From: Gamarada debralockiae
Taxonomy: Eukaryota > Ascomycota > Leotiomycetes > Helotiales > Hyphodiscaceae
Direction: 5' to 3'
Length of the DNA: 64,000 nt
Assembly: GCA_002803225.1 (NCBI GenBank)
Contig: NXFV01001068.1
Span: 24,303-88,302 of the forward strand
Position numbers and translations under genes: made by a program. This document shows positions 1-11,404 of the stretch, piece by piece (positions within the stretch are counted from its first letter, which is position 1; the number at the start of each line of letters is the position of its first letter). The notes below the pieces were generated by a model, which did not search any database, had not been told where the DNA came from, and was given only the letters and a program-made list of their open reading frames with translations.

Positions 1-1550
1 GTTTCTGGACTAAAGAGCGAGAAATAACCATACTCCCAGACATCACTCCAAAATTGACATACACCTCTTCCTCCCTGACACCGCCCCAAACTCTCTCCCA
101 AAGCGAATCAGGACGACCCCAAGCCTCTTGCGCGCGGTAAACCTGAGAGGTGATATATTGAATTACACCGGCTTTGTTGTCGAATTCGAACCCCGCAGTT
201 TCGTGGTTAAAGGTCTGGAATACATGATCCAATAACGCGTTATCGAAATCCTCACTCCCAACACCAAGCAAGGAGTGAGCGAGAGTTTCGAAAATGCCTT
301 TTTCGATCGATTCGATTGTGATTGAGGTCTCCTTCTCGGAGACATTAATGATTAACCATTCTTCCTCTTTACCCGCATTATCGAGACGATATCCCATTCC
401 ACTGGCCCGCGCCTCACTGACCACTCTCAGAATATTCAATTCCCCGAAGTCGCCCGCGTCCTTAGTAGCTTGGCGTTGGGTATCATTGAATCCAGCCGGA
501 ACGGAGACGACGGCGTGGGTAATTGTTTGGTTGAGGTAAGCCTCCGCTACTTCCTTTAACTTTCCTAATATCAAACCGGTGATCTGCTCTGGAGAGTATA
601 GATGCTCCTCGATCGATTGGTGGATATCGTGGCCTTGGACGTGGATTTTGATGGCGGGTTTATCGGCGTATTTATCTAATACCTTTGTGAATTCGAAGGG
701 GACGGAGGATTTGAAAGCTTGGACGATTGGGTCTTCCCATTTGCGGCCGATGATTTGCCTTCTTATATGTTAATTGAGTGAAGAGGATGGGAAGGAATGA
801 GATGGTACTTTATATCATAAATAGTATTCTTCCCCGCCAATTCCAAAGCCTCCCATCCCACAACAGGTCCTTTATCCGTGAAACTAACAACCGACGGCAC
901 CGTGCTCCTATTCTTATCGTCGGTGAAAACATCCAATCCCCATTTCTTGCCGCCTAGATCTCTGAATATCCCAATGCGGGAAGTGGTACGGCCTAGTTCG
1001 ATGCCAACCACTAAAGAACGCCTCTGGTCATTATCGCTCCTTCAAATCAATGTTTACCATGATGGAGGTACCTGAAAACTAGATCGGAGTGCAAAGCAAT
1101 AAGAAAACAAGGAAAGGACTGACCATCACCATAGCCCCCACCGCCTGTGCCATCACCCCCACACACCATAGGATAAGGTTTCCACCCCCTAAACCCCCCT
1201 TCCTCCTCAACACCTTTTAAACCTTCCCCTCCATCACCACCATTACCTGGGCCCCTTGCAACTTCATTAACATCACTCGATTGACGAACGCTGACCGCTT
1301 TACTCAAACTTTGAGGTAGTAGAGGCTTGAATATTTTCCAATCAAGATTATTCAAGGTAATTGATATCGCTAGAACAACCACACATCCAATCGCGACTAG
1401 GAGCTCCCATCGTCGTGGCGAGGGGGCAGTTGTTTTTGGCCGAGTTGTGGAGAATGAGGATCTGGCCGAACGAGGTCCATCTTCTTTCTTCAACATCTGG
1501 TATACATTCTTCTCCTTGTTCTCGGGTGACTTGGTGACCTTAGTCGTCAT
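1..1550 (-). CDS. Membrane-anchored HSP70-like protein, partial (runs off left edge)
   Basis: Three exons fit: 1550-1124, 1010-809 and 761 to beyond position 1, with introns 1011-1123 (GTCAGT...TTTAG) and 762-808 (GTACCA...TATAAG). The N-terminus is basic and Ser/Lys-rich. One hydrophobic segment follows at about residues 49-67 (ELLVAIGCVVVLAISITL), then a Gly-rich linker of about 75 residues, then an HSP70 nucleotide-binding domain. Recognisable blocks are VVGIELGRTTSRIGIF (phosphate-1 region, normally GIDLGTT), GRKWEDP, HAVVSVPAGFNDTQRQAT and SEDFDNALLDH. The single segment without a cleavage site suggests a type II topology with the chaperone domain in the ER lumen; this is inference. The phosphate-2 motif (DLGGGT) is absent, with NVSEKETS in its place, so ATPase activity is doubtful. 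The substrate-binding domain lies outside the window. It could be an active divergent chaperone or a pseudo-HSP70. Confidence 0.75.
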
Positions 1551-2317
1551 GATGTTTGGTAAGATTCAACCTCATAGGTTTGACATTGTCAATTTGTAAA
1601 GTTGTAATGATTTAAGGCGATAGGAGGGTACAATTGTCCGGGTTTGAGTGCAGGTCAAACGATAGCAGCCAAAGTGTTCGTGGTGAAGAATTACTGGATA
1701 CCAAGTGCAGCTCCCAAGCTTATATATCTCTCAAAAAAAAAACCCCCCCGCCTGTACGCGAAGCTCTTCAAGCGAAGATCTGTCCTCCAAATGTTTATGA
1801 CTCACAAATGCGCCTCACCCTATCGCATAACACCTCAAAATACCACAGTAGGTTAGATGTTCCAAATATCGAATTTTTGAGGTGTATGTGTCCACGATGT
1901 CTGATTGCGAAAAACGTGTGGGTTTGATGCTCCGAGTGTCGTCGGCCGCCGTTGGAGTTTTCGCTTGGAGTCGAAGGAACGATTGCTTACTCAGCCCTGA
2001 AAGAGTACACCAATTCGCGATCTTTATCAAGGAAAGAGGTATCTTTGAAAAGATAAATAGGTTCCTTTCGGAATTTTGTGGTTTGCAATCTCGGAATAAA
2101 AGCAACGACTGAAATGGCCTTGGAATGAAGTGCAAAAAGAGGACTGAAAGACGCCTAGAACTGAGCCAAAATCTGTTCAAAATGAGAGACCCCCAAGTGA
2201 AGCAAACAAGCTCGACAAGGGTGTCAGAATTGGAGCAAACCCAGGCATCAAATGAGGTATGTTGTGGAACTAGAGATGAAGGCCAGATTCTGAGCGTGCG
2301 CAGAATTAGACGTTTTC
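1551..2317. other. Intergenic, nothing convincing
   Basis: Upstream region of the HSP70-like gene. It carries a short A-run followed by a C-run near 1733-1748. The open frames here are short, lack recognisable domains and overlap on both strands. I see no gene. Confidence 0.4.
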
Positions 2318-2530
2318 GAGAAAGGGGAGTATTGTATTTACGAAAATACTAAGCTAAGGAGAGAAGAGAAAGGTGCTACGAGTATACGACCTGATGTATC
2401 TGAAGGGCGCGCTAGCGCGCTACGCGTCAAGTGAATTCCTAGCCTCGTGTTCCGCCATTCTAAGTGAATCCGCTATACGCGTGATCAGGTGACATTCGCT
2501 AGAACTAGAACAAATTGCATAGCTTTTGAG
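2318..2530 (+). repeat. LTR-like repeat, diverged copy 1
   Basis: This stretch aligns by eye with 11405-11640. Shared blocks are a purine tract just before the start (GAGAAAGGGGAG here), TGTATTTACGAAAATACT, GCTAAGGAG, a GCGCGCTAGCGCGC palindrome at 2407-2420, CACGTCAAG-like sequence, and GTGACATTCGCTAGAACT near the end. A purine tract followed by a TG-type start is what the upstream edge of a 3' LTR of a Ty1/copia-like element looks like. No retroelement coding sequence is preserved beside it. Confidence 0.45.
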
Positions 2531-4250
2531 CATATAACCGAGTATTTAAACGGCGAAAGAATCAATCTCATAAACAGGGAGGAGAGGAACCCATTTTTAT
2601 TGGTTATGCACAGAATATCAAGCGAGTCCGACTAAAGCTGTCGACGGATTTTTCCGCCGGGCTGGAGGGAGCACCCGCAGACCCCAGATGTAAAGCCGCG
2701 CGTTCAATGCTCAGAACAATCCAAACTTCGTGCAAGTGTGGTACCGAGAGTCTTCGTCCAGAATAGGAGATACTCAATCTGGAGGAAGCATTGTTGTCAT
2801 GGGAGGGTCGAGAAATTCTGATGGAAAGGTTAGTGAGGTTGAGGACGTGCAGATCTCCCGAGGAAGCCTGTCGCCAAGGGAAATCGCGTCGCGTTCGCAT
2901 TGAAGTGAACCTATCGGCCTCTTCACAAATTTTCAGGATCATAACTCTCTCTCTCAAGTGAAGAGCCACCAAGCCTCGTTCAGGACAGCTCAGCAACAAA
3001 ATTACGGCATCTTTTACTTTCGGATGAACAGGACGCAATAACTTCCATCTTTGTCGTCTCCCGCCGGAGCTTGCGCCACAACCTTCGCACGCAGCCATCG
3101 AAAATCCGCAACCTTTATTCATCCCACCATCTAGATATCTCACACATCCCAGTCAAGTACGATAATCCGAGGCAACCAATACTTCTATGAATGTTTCTGG
3201 CAGGACAGTAGAAAGGTCCCCACCGCCCTGTGGGGCGGTCCTCCCTCCGCTCTGGAGAGGAGGCCAGGACGCGAACCAAAGGCCCACCTCCCCCATCTCC
3301 AATGCTACGACCCATGTCGCATTTGAAGCGTATCGTCTCAAGAGCGTGCTGGGAGATTCAATAGTTCACATGTAGTAAGTTTTATTTCTAGAATTCTTAA
3401 TGTATCTATGTACCCACCCAGCTGTTTCTAAGCAGTCTGAATTTTGAGAATTTCGGCTAAAAGTCCGCAAAAACTCACAAGTCCCCATGGTGCTGTTTGA
3501 CCAACCTCAAAATTGCAGAAATGCCGCATCGTGATGCCGCCTCACAACCACTGAGTTTAGCGATTGTGTCTGGATAAGCATATATCCCCAAGATGCCTGC
3601 ACTTTGTACGAGCGTTTGATTCTCAACCAATAGGTAATTTCGCTCGAATGACAAGAACGTGGAAACCACGTTGTTCCGGCGTTAAATTTATGGCTGTTGG
3701 ATTAAGCTTTCCAGAAGTAAGCTTAAGATCAATTCACAGATCGATTCACAGATTACCTAGACCCTGGACTCTCGGCCCAACGGGCAGGGAATCGTGGACG
3801 GTGGAACGAACCAGCATTAAGGCTACAGGGGTCAAGGTACTGGTGAGGGTGGATGCTTCCGTGTCTACTGGGATACTAAATATACCGTGTGATATGAAAG
3901 GGGAAAGGGGACTACGGTAAAAGAAGGTCCGCAGTGGCAGCGAGAAGCAAGCAACCAGTGCTCTGCTACCTCGTCGGTTCGATCGGACGATCTCGCATAT
4001 GTGGTGTGCTATCGTGAAGGCGAGCTGAGCTCTGGATGGCTCGAGTCCTAACTTCTAAGATGTCGCATGGACCCTCGTCCCTGGTACTATCTGGTTTTCT
4101 CAGAGAGCAGCTGAAGAGTCAACTGACTGCAATAATGACACTCTGAGTAGTCTGATCCCAAACTCTAGTATTAGAGTTTCTAATCTCCTGCATTCTTCCC
4201 GGTGGGCAGCGGCTGTGGCTCATTCGTACCACATATCCTCTCATCTCAGC
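2531..4250. other. Intergenic, only weak open frames
   Basis: The longest frame is 2604-3143 on the minus strand (179 codons). It is basic and Ser/Arg-rich with no recognisable domain, so I do not call it a gene. Around 3210-3270 GC-rich self-complementary segments could form hairpins (CCGCCCTGTGGGGCGG; CCTCC...GGAGG). Around 3720-3760 there is a short direct repeat, GATCAATTCACA / GATCGATTCACA. Confidence 0.3.
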
Positions 4251-4670
4251 GAGATGGTGTTGCAAGCCTCCTGCACTCCACAAAACGGTGCACTTCAAAT
4301 GAACATTTTTGAACCTATGAATGGTTCCGAGGATATTGTGGCTTCTTGCCCCGCTCTATATCATCAGTGACACTGCATGTTATGTTTCCTGGATGAGTTG
4401 GTTGCACAAGCGTGCTACACAACAGAAAACGATACACTTTCAAGCAGCATCTTCACTAGACCTATGGATAGCCCCAAGGATTGTGGCTGCCTCCTGCCCC
4501 CCTCCCCTTCTCCCCATGTCATTTTATTTCGGCGATATGGTTGCAAAAACATGCTACGCTGCAGCAAACGATGCTTCGAAGCAGCATCTTCTCTAGACCT
4601 GTGGATAATTCCAAGGATAACATCGCTGTTGCCCCTCTCCGTGCCAACGGAACGTGCCTTAAAATGGTTT
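4251..4670 (+). repeat. Three diverged tandem units of about 140 bp
   Basis: Units begin near 4251, 4392 and 4531, a spacing of 141 and 139 bp. Each has the same order of landmarks: GATG-TGGTTGCA-A, TGCTACRC-CAGCAAACGAT-like sequence, AGCAGCATCTTC (units 2 and 3), ACCTATGGAT or ACCTGTGGAT, CCRAGGAT, then a pyrimidine-rich end with TTGCCCC or CTGCCCC. Units 2 and 3 are closest to each other. The open frames across them are by-products of the repeat and shift between strands. Confidence 0.6.
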
Positions 4671-5369
4671 ATCGACCTTGCTACTCTCCTTGTCAGAAGG
4701 CCTTTCATGTTTTCAACTTCCATCAATCATTGAATTTCGTTCGGCTCCTCTCAAGACACATCTAGGTTGGGACGGACTTGATGCAATTTACGGTACTTGA
4801 CAACTTACTTCCGGTACTGCTTTATCATGGTTTACGAATGGCTGTTGCTGCTATCGCTCGTCGGCGAAGACTTTGTTATCGGTGTCGTCTTCTTTTGGAT
4901 GTCTTGAATGTCACCGGCGTCCAAAGATTTGCTAGGTTTTCCAACTTGACCTGTGTACTCCGGCCCTTGAGGCATTCTTATAGTACAAGTGTTCTCTTAC
5001 GCGGAGTTTTGACCTAGATGAGCTGGGAAAAGCCACCTGACAAGGGCTGGAAGTGTCCTTGGATGGATTGTATTGAGAGCTGAGTTCTATCACCTCACCT
5101 CCATCAGAGATCAGAGAGGGGTGGTGATCTGATGCCGGACCCCTCTCCGCCCTTACTAAAATTACCGTGCGTGTTTGGACCCCAGTGAGCGCAAGGAGGT
5201 CAAGGCTCCCATGATGAACTTAAAGAATCGTGGATCCTCCATCTATGACAGAATGCTTCACAACGACTTCTTGAGACCTGTGCATAGTAATTGGCAGGAA
5301 CTTTGGGCCCGTATTTGGACCTCTGGCTATCCCAACTCGACCCTTCTTGTACAATTGCAAAGTTACGAA
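4671..5369. other. Upstream region of the multicopper oxidase gene
   Basis: Noncoding by inspection. No domain-bearing frame precedes the signal-peptide ATG at 5370. A frame open from 5175 reads into the gene, but its first 65 codons do not resemble a secreted-protein N-terminus. Confidence 0.35.
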
Positions 5370-7484
5370 ATGAAGTTCTTCCTCTTTCTTGCCATGCATG
5401 CAGGGGCTGCCCTGGCAGCTACTGTGACTTACAATTGGGATATCACGTGGGTTGAAGCGGATCCTGATGGCGCCTTGAAGCGACCGGTCATTGGTAATAT
5501 CCTCCTCTTCTATCATAAATTTCGATGCTGAGAGTCTAGGTATCAACGGCCAGTGGCCGTGTCCACCAATTGAGGTAAATCTCGGAGACACCATAGTCGT
5601 CAACGTCGTGAACCAACTCGGAAACGAGACAACTGGAATACATTTCCATGGCCAGAGACAAGCGGGGACTAACACTATGGACGGTCCTTCAGGAGTTAAC
5701 CAATGTTCTATTCCACCTGGAGGCTCATTTACCTATTCGTTCACTGTATGAACCTTCCTCTTGACGTCAGACTTCACCTCGCTGTGGAGTTGATAACTGA
5801 CAAGGGGTAGGCAAACCCTGCAGGCACGTTCTGGTACCATTCTCACAACAAGGGGCAATATCCGGATGGGTTTCGTGGTCCTTTGATCATCCATGATCCT
5901 AATGACCCATATCTTGGAAGTTATCAGGAGGACTTGACGTTGACTGTGTCCGAGTAAGTCGATCCAATCAACCATTCTCGCTCGACTCGTGGCTGATGCC
6001 TCTATGCCACAGCTGGTTTTGGTCGCAAATGCCTCCCCTTCTGGGACTTTATCTCAATCCCGCCAACAGTGGCGGGGTGGAGCCGGCACCGAACTCCACT
6101 CTCCTTAACGATTCGACAAATATCAAATTGTCTATCACACCTGGGTTGACATACAGGTTGCGGATAATAAGCTTGTCTGCGATGGCAGCAAACTACATCT
6201 GGCTTGAAGGACACGAGATGACCGTCATTGCTGTTGACGGTGTTCCAGTCGTGAGAGCAGCCGCTAGTACTGTATACATCAGCACCGCACAACGAGTCGA
6301 TGTCCTCTTTACTGCCAAGACTACAGCCACCCAGAACTACTTTTTCATTTCGAGTCTGGATCAGACTATGTATGGAGGGTACTTTGATATTGCATACCCG
6401 AACGCCTACGGTTACCTCGTGTACAATCCTGCTCTGCCGCTACCTGCCGTCTACGAGCCTTCATTTGATCCAATCGATGACTTCACGTTGGTACCTTATG
6501 ATCACGAAGCAATATTAAGCCCAGTAACTACAACAATCACCATCAATATGATCTTCAACAATGATGACTATAACATCAATCGGTAAGATGGATCTGCACA
6601 GCTATCATCAGCAATACACACTGACTCTTGCGTAGGGCAACAATCAATGGTCAAACATACGTACAACAAATAGTGCCTACACTATACACTGCCTTGTCGG
6701 CACCGGCAGCAGACGTGATGAATCCGGAAATTTACGGAGTCGGTTCGAATCCTTTCGTGGTTTCCTACAATGATATGTAAGTACACTTACCCTCGACACA
6801 CTGATCCAGTCTTTGCTTCCATACTTACTTGATTTTCCAGAGTTGAAGTAGTGATCAACAATTTCGACACCGGTAGCCACCCATGGCACATGCACGGTCA
6901 CCAATTCCAAGTTATCTACCGTGGTGATACCAACACTCCGATGTGGGATGGCAGCCAGCCCGTATCCTCCGTTCCAGTGCGACGAGACGTTATCATGGTC
7001 AATACCAACTCTTCAGCAGTCTGGCGTTTCCAAGCTAACAACCCCGGTGTGTTCCTCATCCACTGGTTCGTCACTCCTCAGCACGTGATATTCTATCACA
7101 TGACCTCTCCAGCTACTAACTTCACCTAGTCACATTGAATGGCACGTTGAGGCTGGTCTCACAGCCACTCTCCTCGAAGCTCCAAATATGCTTCAAGGTC
7201 AGCTTACTATTCCTCCAACTCACCTTAGAGTTTGTCAGCAGGACGGAACTCAAACAAGAGGGAATGCTGCCGGAAACACAGTGAATTACTTGAATCTTAC
7301 TGGTGCGCCGACGGTGGCTCCGGAATATGACTACGGGTAAGTCTGAGATTTCAAACATACTTCATAATAGTGTCCAGTGGGGAGTAGATGCTGACTATGA
7401 TTATGAAGTTCTCTCGTCAGTCCACCGGCGGGCGAGAAGTTCAGGACCTTCAGGCCCAGGTCGCGTATTCAGCTGTTGGACTGA
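5370..7484 (+). CDS. Secreted multicopper oxidase (Fet3/laccase type)
   Basis: Eight exons give a continuous 559-residue protein: 5370-5493, 5540-5745, 5811-5953, 6013-6582, 6636-6776, 6841-7065, 7130-7336 and 7421-7484. The start is the ATG that begins a signal peptide ([16 protein letters not shown]). All four copper-ligand motifs are present: HFHG near residue 76, WYHSH near 118, HPWHMHGH near 408, and [12 protein letters not shown], which is split by the intron at 7066-7129. [15 protein letters not shown] and DLTLTVSDW resemble Fet3-type ferroxidases. These enzymes couple one-electron oxidation of Fe(II) or phenols to reduction of O2 to water. No transmembrane segment follows the last copper site and no iron permease gene is adjacent, so a soluble secreted oxidase is more likely than a plasma-membrane iron-uptake partner. 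The final intron (7337-7420) is less certain; reading through it gives a stop right after PEYDYG. Confidence 0.88.
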
Positions 7485-7990
7485 GAGGTTTCAAAAACGA
7501 TGCCTGTTGGCTCTTAACTTGCTAAGATTCTTTGGTTAACTTTCTCTTTTCGTATTACTGATGTCCCTTCTATATGTTATATTTCTCCAATACTTGTTTT
7601 CTCTTTAGGAGGAGTGGGGACGGGTCGGGCTAGTCAGTTGTTATGCATTTGTCCTACCGAGTCCTTTTCATTCTTCCTCAATTAATACATATGGTACTCT
7701 TGCTTTTCCTTGAGTATTGCGGTTGCTTTTGGAAACTTGGTTGAGCCTCGAAACACATACATATCAAGACAATTTGGATTTCTATGACAATGAAAGGGTA
7801 TTGCCATCCCAATCTCGTACCAACGAAAGCCCTTGAGCGCCTAATTACTACCCTAAATCTTTTAATCTAGTTCAAGCCCATCATCCAATCAAAATCAGAT
7901 GTTATAGATCAGGCGAGCGAGATTTGTCTTATCGTAATCCAAGGCCTCCTTCACAGAGCTAAGACTCCCAGGCAGGGACCCACTAATACA
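7485..7990. other. Convergent 3' intergenic region
   Basis: AT-rich sequence between the end of the multicopper oxidase and the end of the minus-strand membrane-protein gene. I see no open frame of note. It presumably holds the two 3' untranslated regions. Confidence 0.4.
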
Positions 7991-9368
7991 TTAACATGTC
8001 TGCGAAGCCTCCAACGTTATGTTGTTGCTTGTGCTGTTAGAGATCCCGGGGCAGACTGTCACCGCCGCACTGATGAAGTCGCTTTTAGAGACAAGGTAAG
8101 TTTCGATGAAGATCCAAATGGAGACACCGAAGATGGCGAGGTTGAGGAAGTATGCGCCGTATCCTTTAAACGTCCTTCAAGTTAGCATGGTTTATTTGAG
8201 AGAATAACAGGTCGAATGAAATATACTAGCAAGTTTCTGCTCATACTTGATGCCATGATCCCTGTTGAACCAGTATCGAATATGCTTATACAGCGTAACA
8301 ATAAGCAAGAGGCCAACTAGCCCAGCATAGCCCCATTCAAACTAAACAGGTACAAGGACCTTCCTGGAAAGTCATGGGTGTAGAATTGGCGCAAGTCCAG
8401 CTATTATAATCAACTACATCGTCGACAGCAGCTGCTGTGGAGGCGCACGGCCCATTCAGCGAGCACCATGGACTCCGGAGCTGGTACAGCTCTTTTTGGC
8501 CGACTTCCGGAAGAGAAAGCAATACAAAGTCGACAGTGCCGAATATAGTATCAACCATGCTGATACGAAAGCAAATGGATTTGAAATAACGAATGTAGTC
8601 CAGAGTTTCGCGGAGTTGCAAATAGAAGCACATAAGCCCCGACTCCAGCTGCGCGCATGGAGCTCATGCGGTGCGAATTTTCGGCGATGTGGATGAGTCC
8701 TGAGAAGCCTGAGATAAAGGTATAGTAGAGGCCTACAATCTGGAAGGCGATGTTGAGAGGAGAGGATTTGAGGGAGCGGCGCTCTTCTCCTTTTGCTTCT
8801 AGATCACCGTTGTAGAGTCCGCCAGCCTTGTCCCAGACGAAAGTGAGCGACTTGAAGGCGATGAAGAAACCTATGACGGCACCAGGAATAGAAGTCCACC
8901 ACGGCAAGCCTAACTTGATTCCAACTGGTTTCGCATTTAAAGGAGTGATGGTGGCGTTGCTGGTGACGTTAGCCCAAATGAGGCTCGGTGAAGCATTTGC
9001 GGAGATCTGGGAAAGCGTAGGTCAAACGAAGAGACATGAAATCAAGATGTAGCAGAATTCAGAGACAAATTTACCCATCGTGTACTTGGTCATGTGGTTA
9101 ATTAAAAATATTGGAATGATTCAAAGACACAATCATGCAAAGTGGCAAGGATGTTGAATAAGTAAAGGGAAACAGGGGAACGGTGAGCAAGGCTATTAGC
9201 AATGGACCTATGCATTCCAGTACTACCAAAGGGTAAATAAATTTCAACATGGAGTCCCATCTCCCTTGCACCCAGCTGAACAACCTTCTGTGCGAACGCC
9301 GGCGCGGACCCCGTAAAGGGTAATTGAAGCTCGCCAACGGCCATTTTTATGGCCATTTTTATGGCCAT
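7991..9368 (-). pseudogene. Multi-spanning membrane protein, frame disturbed
   Basis: Coding character is clear, but the pieces do not join without frame changes. Pieces in order: an N-terminal candidate from 9368 (VGELQLPFTGSAPAF); a stretch from about 9014 (acceptor TTTCCCAG) with ISANASPSL and N-glycosylation-like sites; helix IPGAVIGFFIAFKSLTFVW; helix IAFQIVGLYYTFISGF; helix NPFAFVSAWLILYSALSTLY; a Cys-rich loop (PWCSLNGPC...SWTCANST); helix GLVGLLLIVTLYKHI; and, after an intron at 8175-8246, helix YFLNLAIFGVSIWIFIETYL ending in EASQTC. Between about 8640 and 8340 the best coding signal moves through all three frames with no matching splice sites. I do not recognise the family. It is either a recent pseudogene or a gene with introns I missed. 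Confidence 0.45.
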
Positions 9369-9371
9369 TTT
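9339..9371. repeat. 12-bp tandem repeat over a possible start codon
   Basis: GGCCATTTTTAT occurs at 9339-9350 and 9351-9362, with a partial third copy at 9363-9371. On the minus strand each unit supplies an ATG, so the possible N-terminus of the membrane-protein gene would begin with a repeated M-A-I-K motif. Confidence 0.7.
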
Positions 9372-9557
9372 CTGTTAGTGTAAGACTTGATTTTCCCAGA
9401 AACTGTGAAAAGGCGTCACATAAGGCCATCTGATCGGGTGAACTGAGCCTCAATAGTGAACGTGCACTTCGTGGAGGCTCTGTGTAACATCAGGCTCAAG
9501 CATGTTTGGTCGAAAACCGAGAGTGAAGGCGCCAAGGCGTTTCTCAGAAGACTTAAA

Positions 9558-9841
9558 GGCTGGTGATTCCCCCGACTCCCCCTCTACACCGAAACTCGAC
9601 TTGATACCTTAGATATTCAGGCATTAAATCTGTCCCAGCGCCTCTACTTTGGAAAGACCGTCCTTAAGCCCGACGAAAAGGTGGGGTAGGGGCTCCCCCG
9701 ACTCGAAGGGGCTCGTGGGGGATCCCCCCACTTGACGAGATAAGCGTCGGGCACGACAGTTTCGTAGTTGTGGTTCAGATATAAAGCTGTGAAGTTGAAG
9801 GGTTTTAGTTGTGAAAAAGGGGGTTGGGGGAATCACCAGCC
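9558..9841. mobile_element. 284-bp element with perfect 16-bp terminal inverted repeats (MITE-like)
   Basis: GGCTGGTGATTCCCCC at 9558-9573 is the exact reverse complement of GGGGGAATCACCAGCC at 9826-9841. Imperfect similarity continues inward. The middle has GC-rich self-complementary stretches around 9680-9730 (GGGGCTCCCCC...GGGGGATCCCCCC). No protein of note is encoded; the minus-strand frame 9953-9624 has no domain. I could not identify a clear target-site duplication. Size and structure fit a non-autonomous DNA transposon, but a simple foldback sequence is possible. Confidence 0.5.
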
Positions 9842-11404
9842 GGCTCAAAGCCTCAGTGGCCTTATACTTTCGCTTGCTGTTTCCGAAAAGGGACCCAAAA
9901 TACATCGGATAAATTAGTGTGCCCTGGGGTTGGAAATTGCCCATGAACGCCATGACTTTTCAGCCCTTTCGACAGTATCGCGATTGGCTGGGATTCAGGC
10001 TTGCATTATCAGATAACGCCTCATCGCGCGATTTCATACCGTAGTGGAAACCTCAAACCAATAACCAACCCCTGTGAACGTTTCCCCTGTTCAATTTACA
10101 CGTTTAAAATAGAAGATAAAGATCAAAGGCTTTCAGTAAAATCAAGTGTGTTCTCATCCACGTGGCATGGAAGCTCCCTTTCAAGCTGCCCCTTCTTCTG
10201 CTTTATCTTGACAACCCCAATCACTCCCAATTTAGTTATATCGGTGAGGGTATAGCTTCAGCTTACAAATTTTTCTCCTTTCACATATCTTCGTCACCGA
10301 TATGAATCTGTTACCTGATTGAAACATCAGTTCCTGCCTTTACGACCCAGAGCGTAATTATTCTAAGTCCCCCAACCCTCTATTTCTTCCACTTAGAATT
10401 TCCAAGCGGAAGCGGAGAAAATTTTCTTCCTCTTCATACTCTCTCAGCAAAGAGCAAGTTGGATTGGTGCGCATCTCTCGCTTAAAAAAGGAGGCAGGGG
10501 CTCTCCACGGCCAAAAAAAGCGGCCCAGATTGGCACAACACCAAAAGCCTTACTTCAGTAGTAACAAACTTCCGCAAGGCTTGATTAAATGCTGAAACTT
10601 GATTTCAGAACCCTAAAGAAGTAAAGCTGTCTTCCGGTGAAGATTTGGAAATTTCGTTTGGTTTTGGTGATTGTTCTTTGAGCCTGAACGGAGGACGTAG
10701 TTTAGTAGGCAAGTGTCAATTTGGGCGGCTCTTTCGGCCCTGGAGAGCAGGGTGGATCGGTTCTGACAGTTCTGATGTGTGACGGCCCTGAATGCCTGAG
10801 ATCTAAGGCGCAGAGCGACAGTCTTTACAATTGTAAGAACCTCGCACGTCTACAGTACTCGGGATTTCTCCGAGATCACGTGTGGCACTATGGGCCTGGC
10901 TATAATCTCCTCTTTCTCTGACCATTTACTTCCTCTTCTTTCTTCTTTAGTTTAGAATCTTTTACATGCGATATGGTAGTAGAATCGAAGCCTCTTTTCC
11001 CCTAGATATATCGCTGCCTTCGTGACATCGTATCAAGTAAGAAACTTAAGCCTGCTTCCTTCAAGTAAGGTCATTAACCTTACTTGGTACTCTACTACTA
11101 GCTACTAGCTATCTAGCTGAATTGAGCTAGTATCGGTGTTCCCGAACCTCTTCCGGGTCCTCGAGATTACACTGTACTCCTACAGCCATCTAGACAACCG
11201 GGTCTTGTGTAGGCTCAGATCATCCCCTGGGTCCTAACAGGCCTAGGCCCGTGATATAACAAGCTTGAGTTCTTTGTACTTGTACTTAATATACTAGTAC
11301 TTAGATACTTCCCATTGCTAGCACAATAATACAACTACCTCTTCTATCACTAAACTGCTACTGTGACAGCTCTACACAGTGGAGTCTTACACATTGAAGG
11401 CTCT
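9842..11404. other. Gene-free region, probable transposon debris
   Basis: No convincing gene. From about 11085 to 11320 the sequence is rich in short CTAG-centred repeats (CTACTACTAGCTACTAGCTATCTAG; TACTTGTACTTAATATACTAGTACTTAG). This is simple-sequence-like and directly precedes the second LTR-like copy, so it may be decayed retroelement interior. Confidence 0.3.

Noticed and set aside
2604..3143. 179-codon minus-strand open frame
   Set aside because: No recognisable domain, composition is Arg/Ser-rich and not clearly coding, and no splice partners or homologue features are visible.
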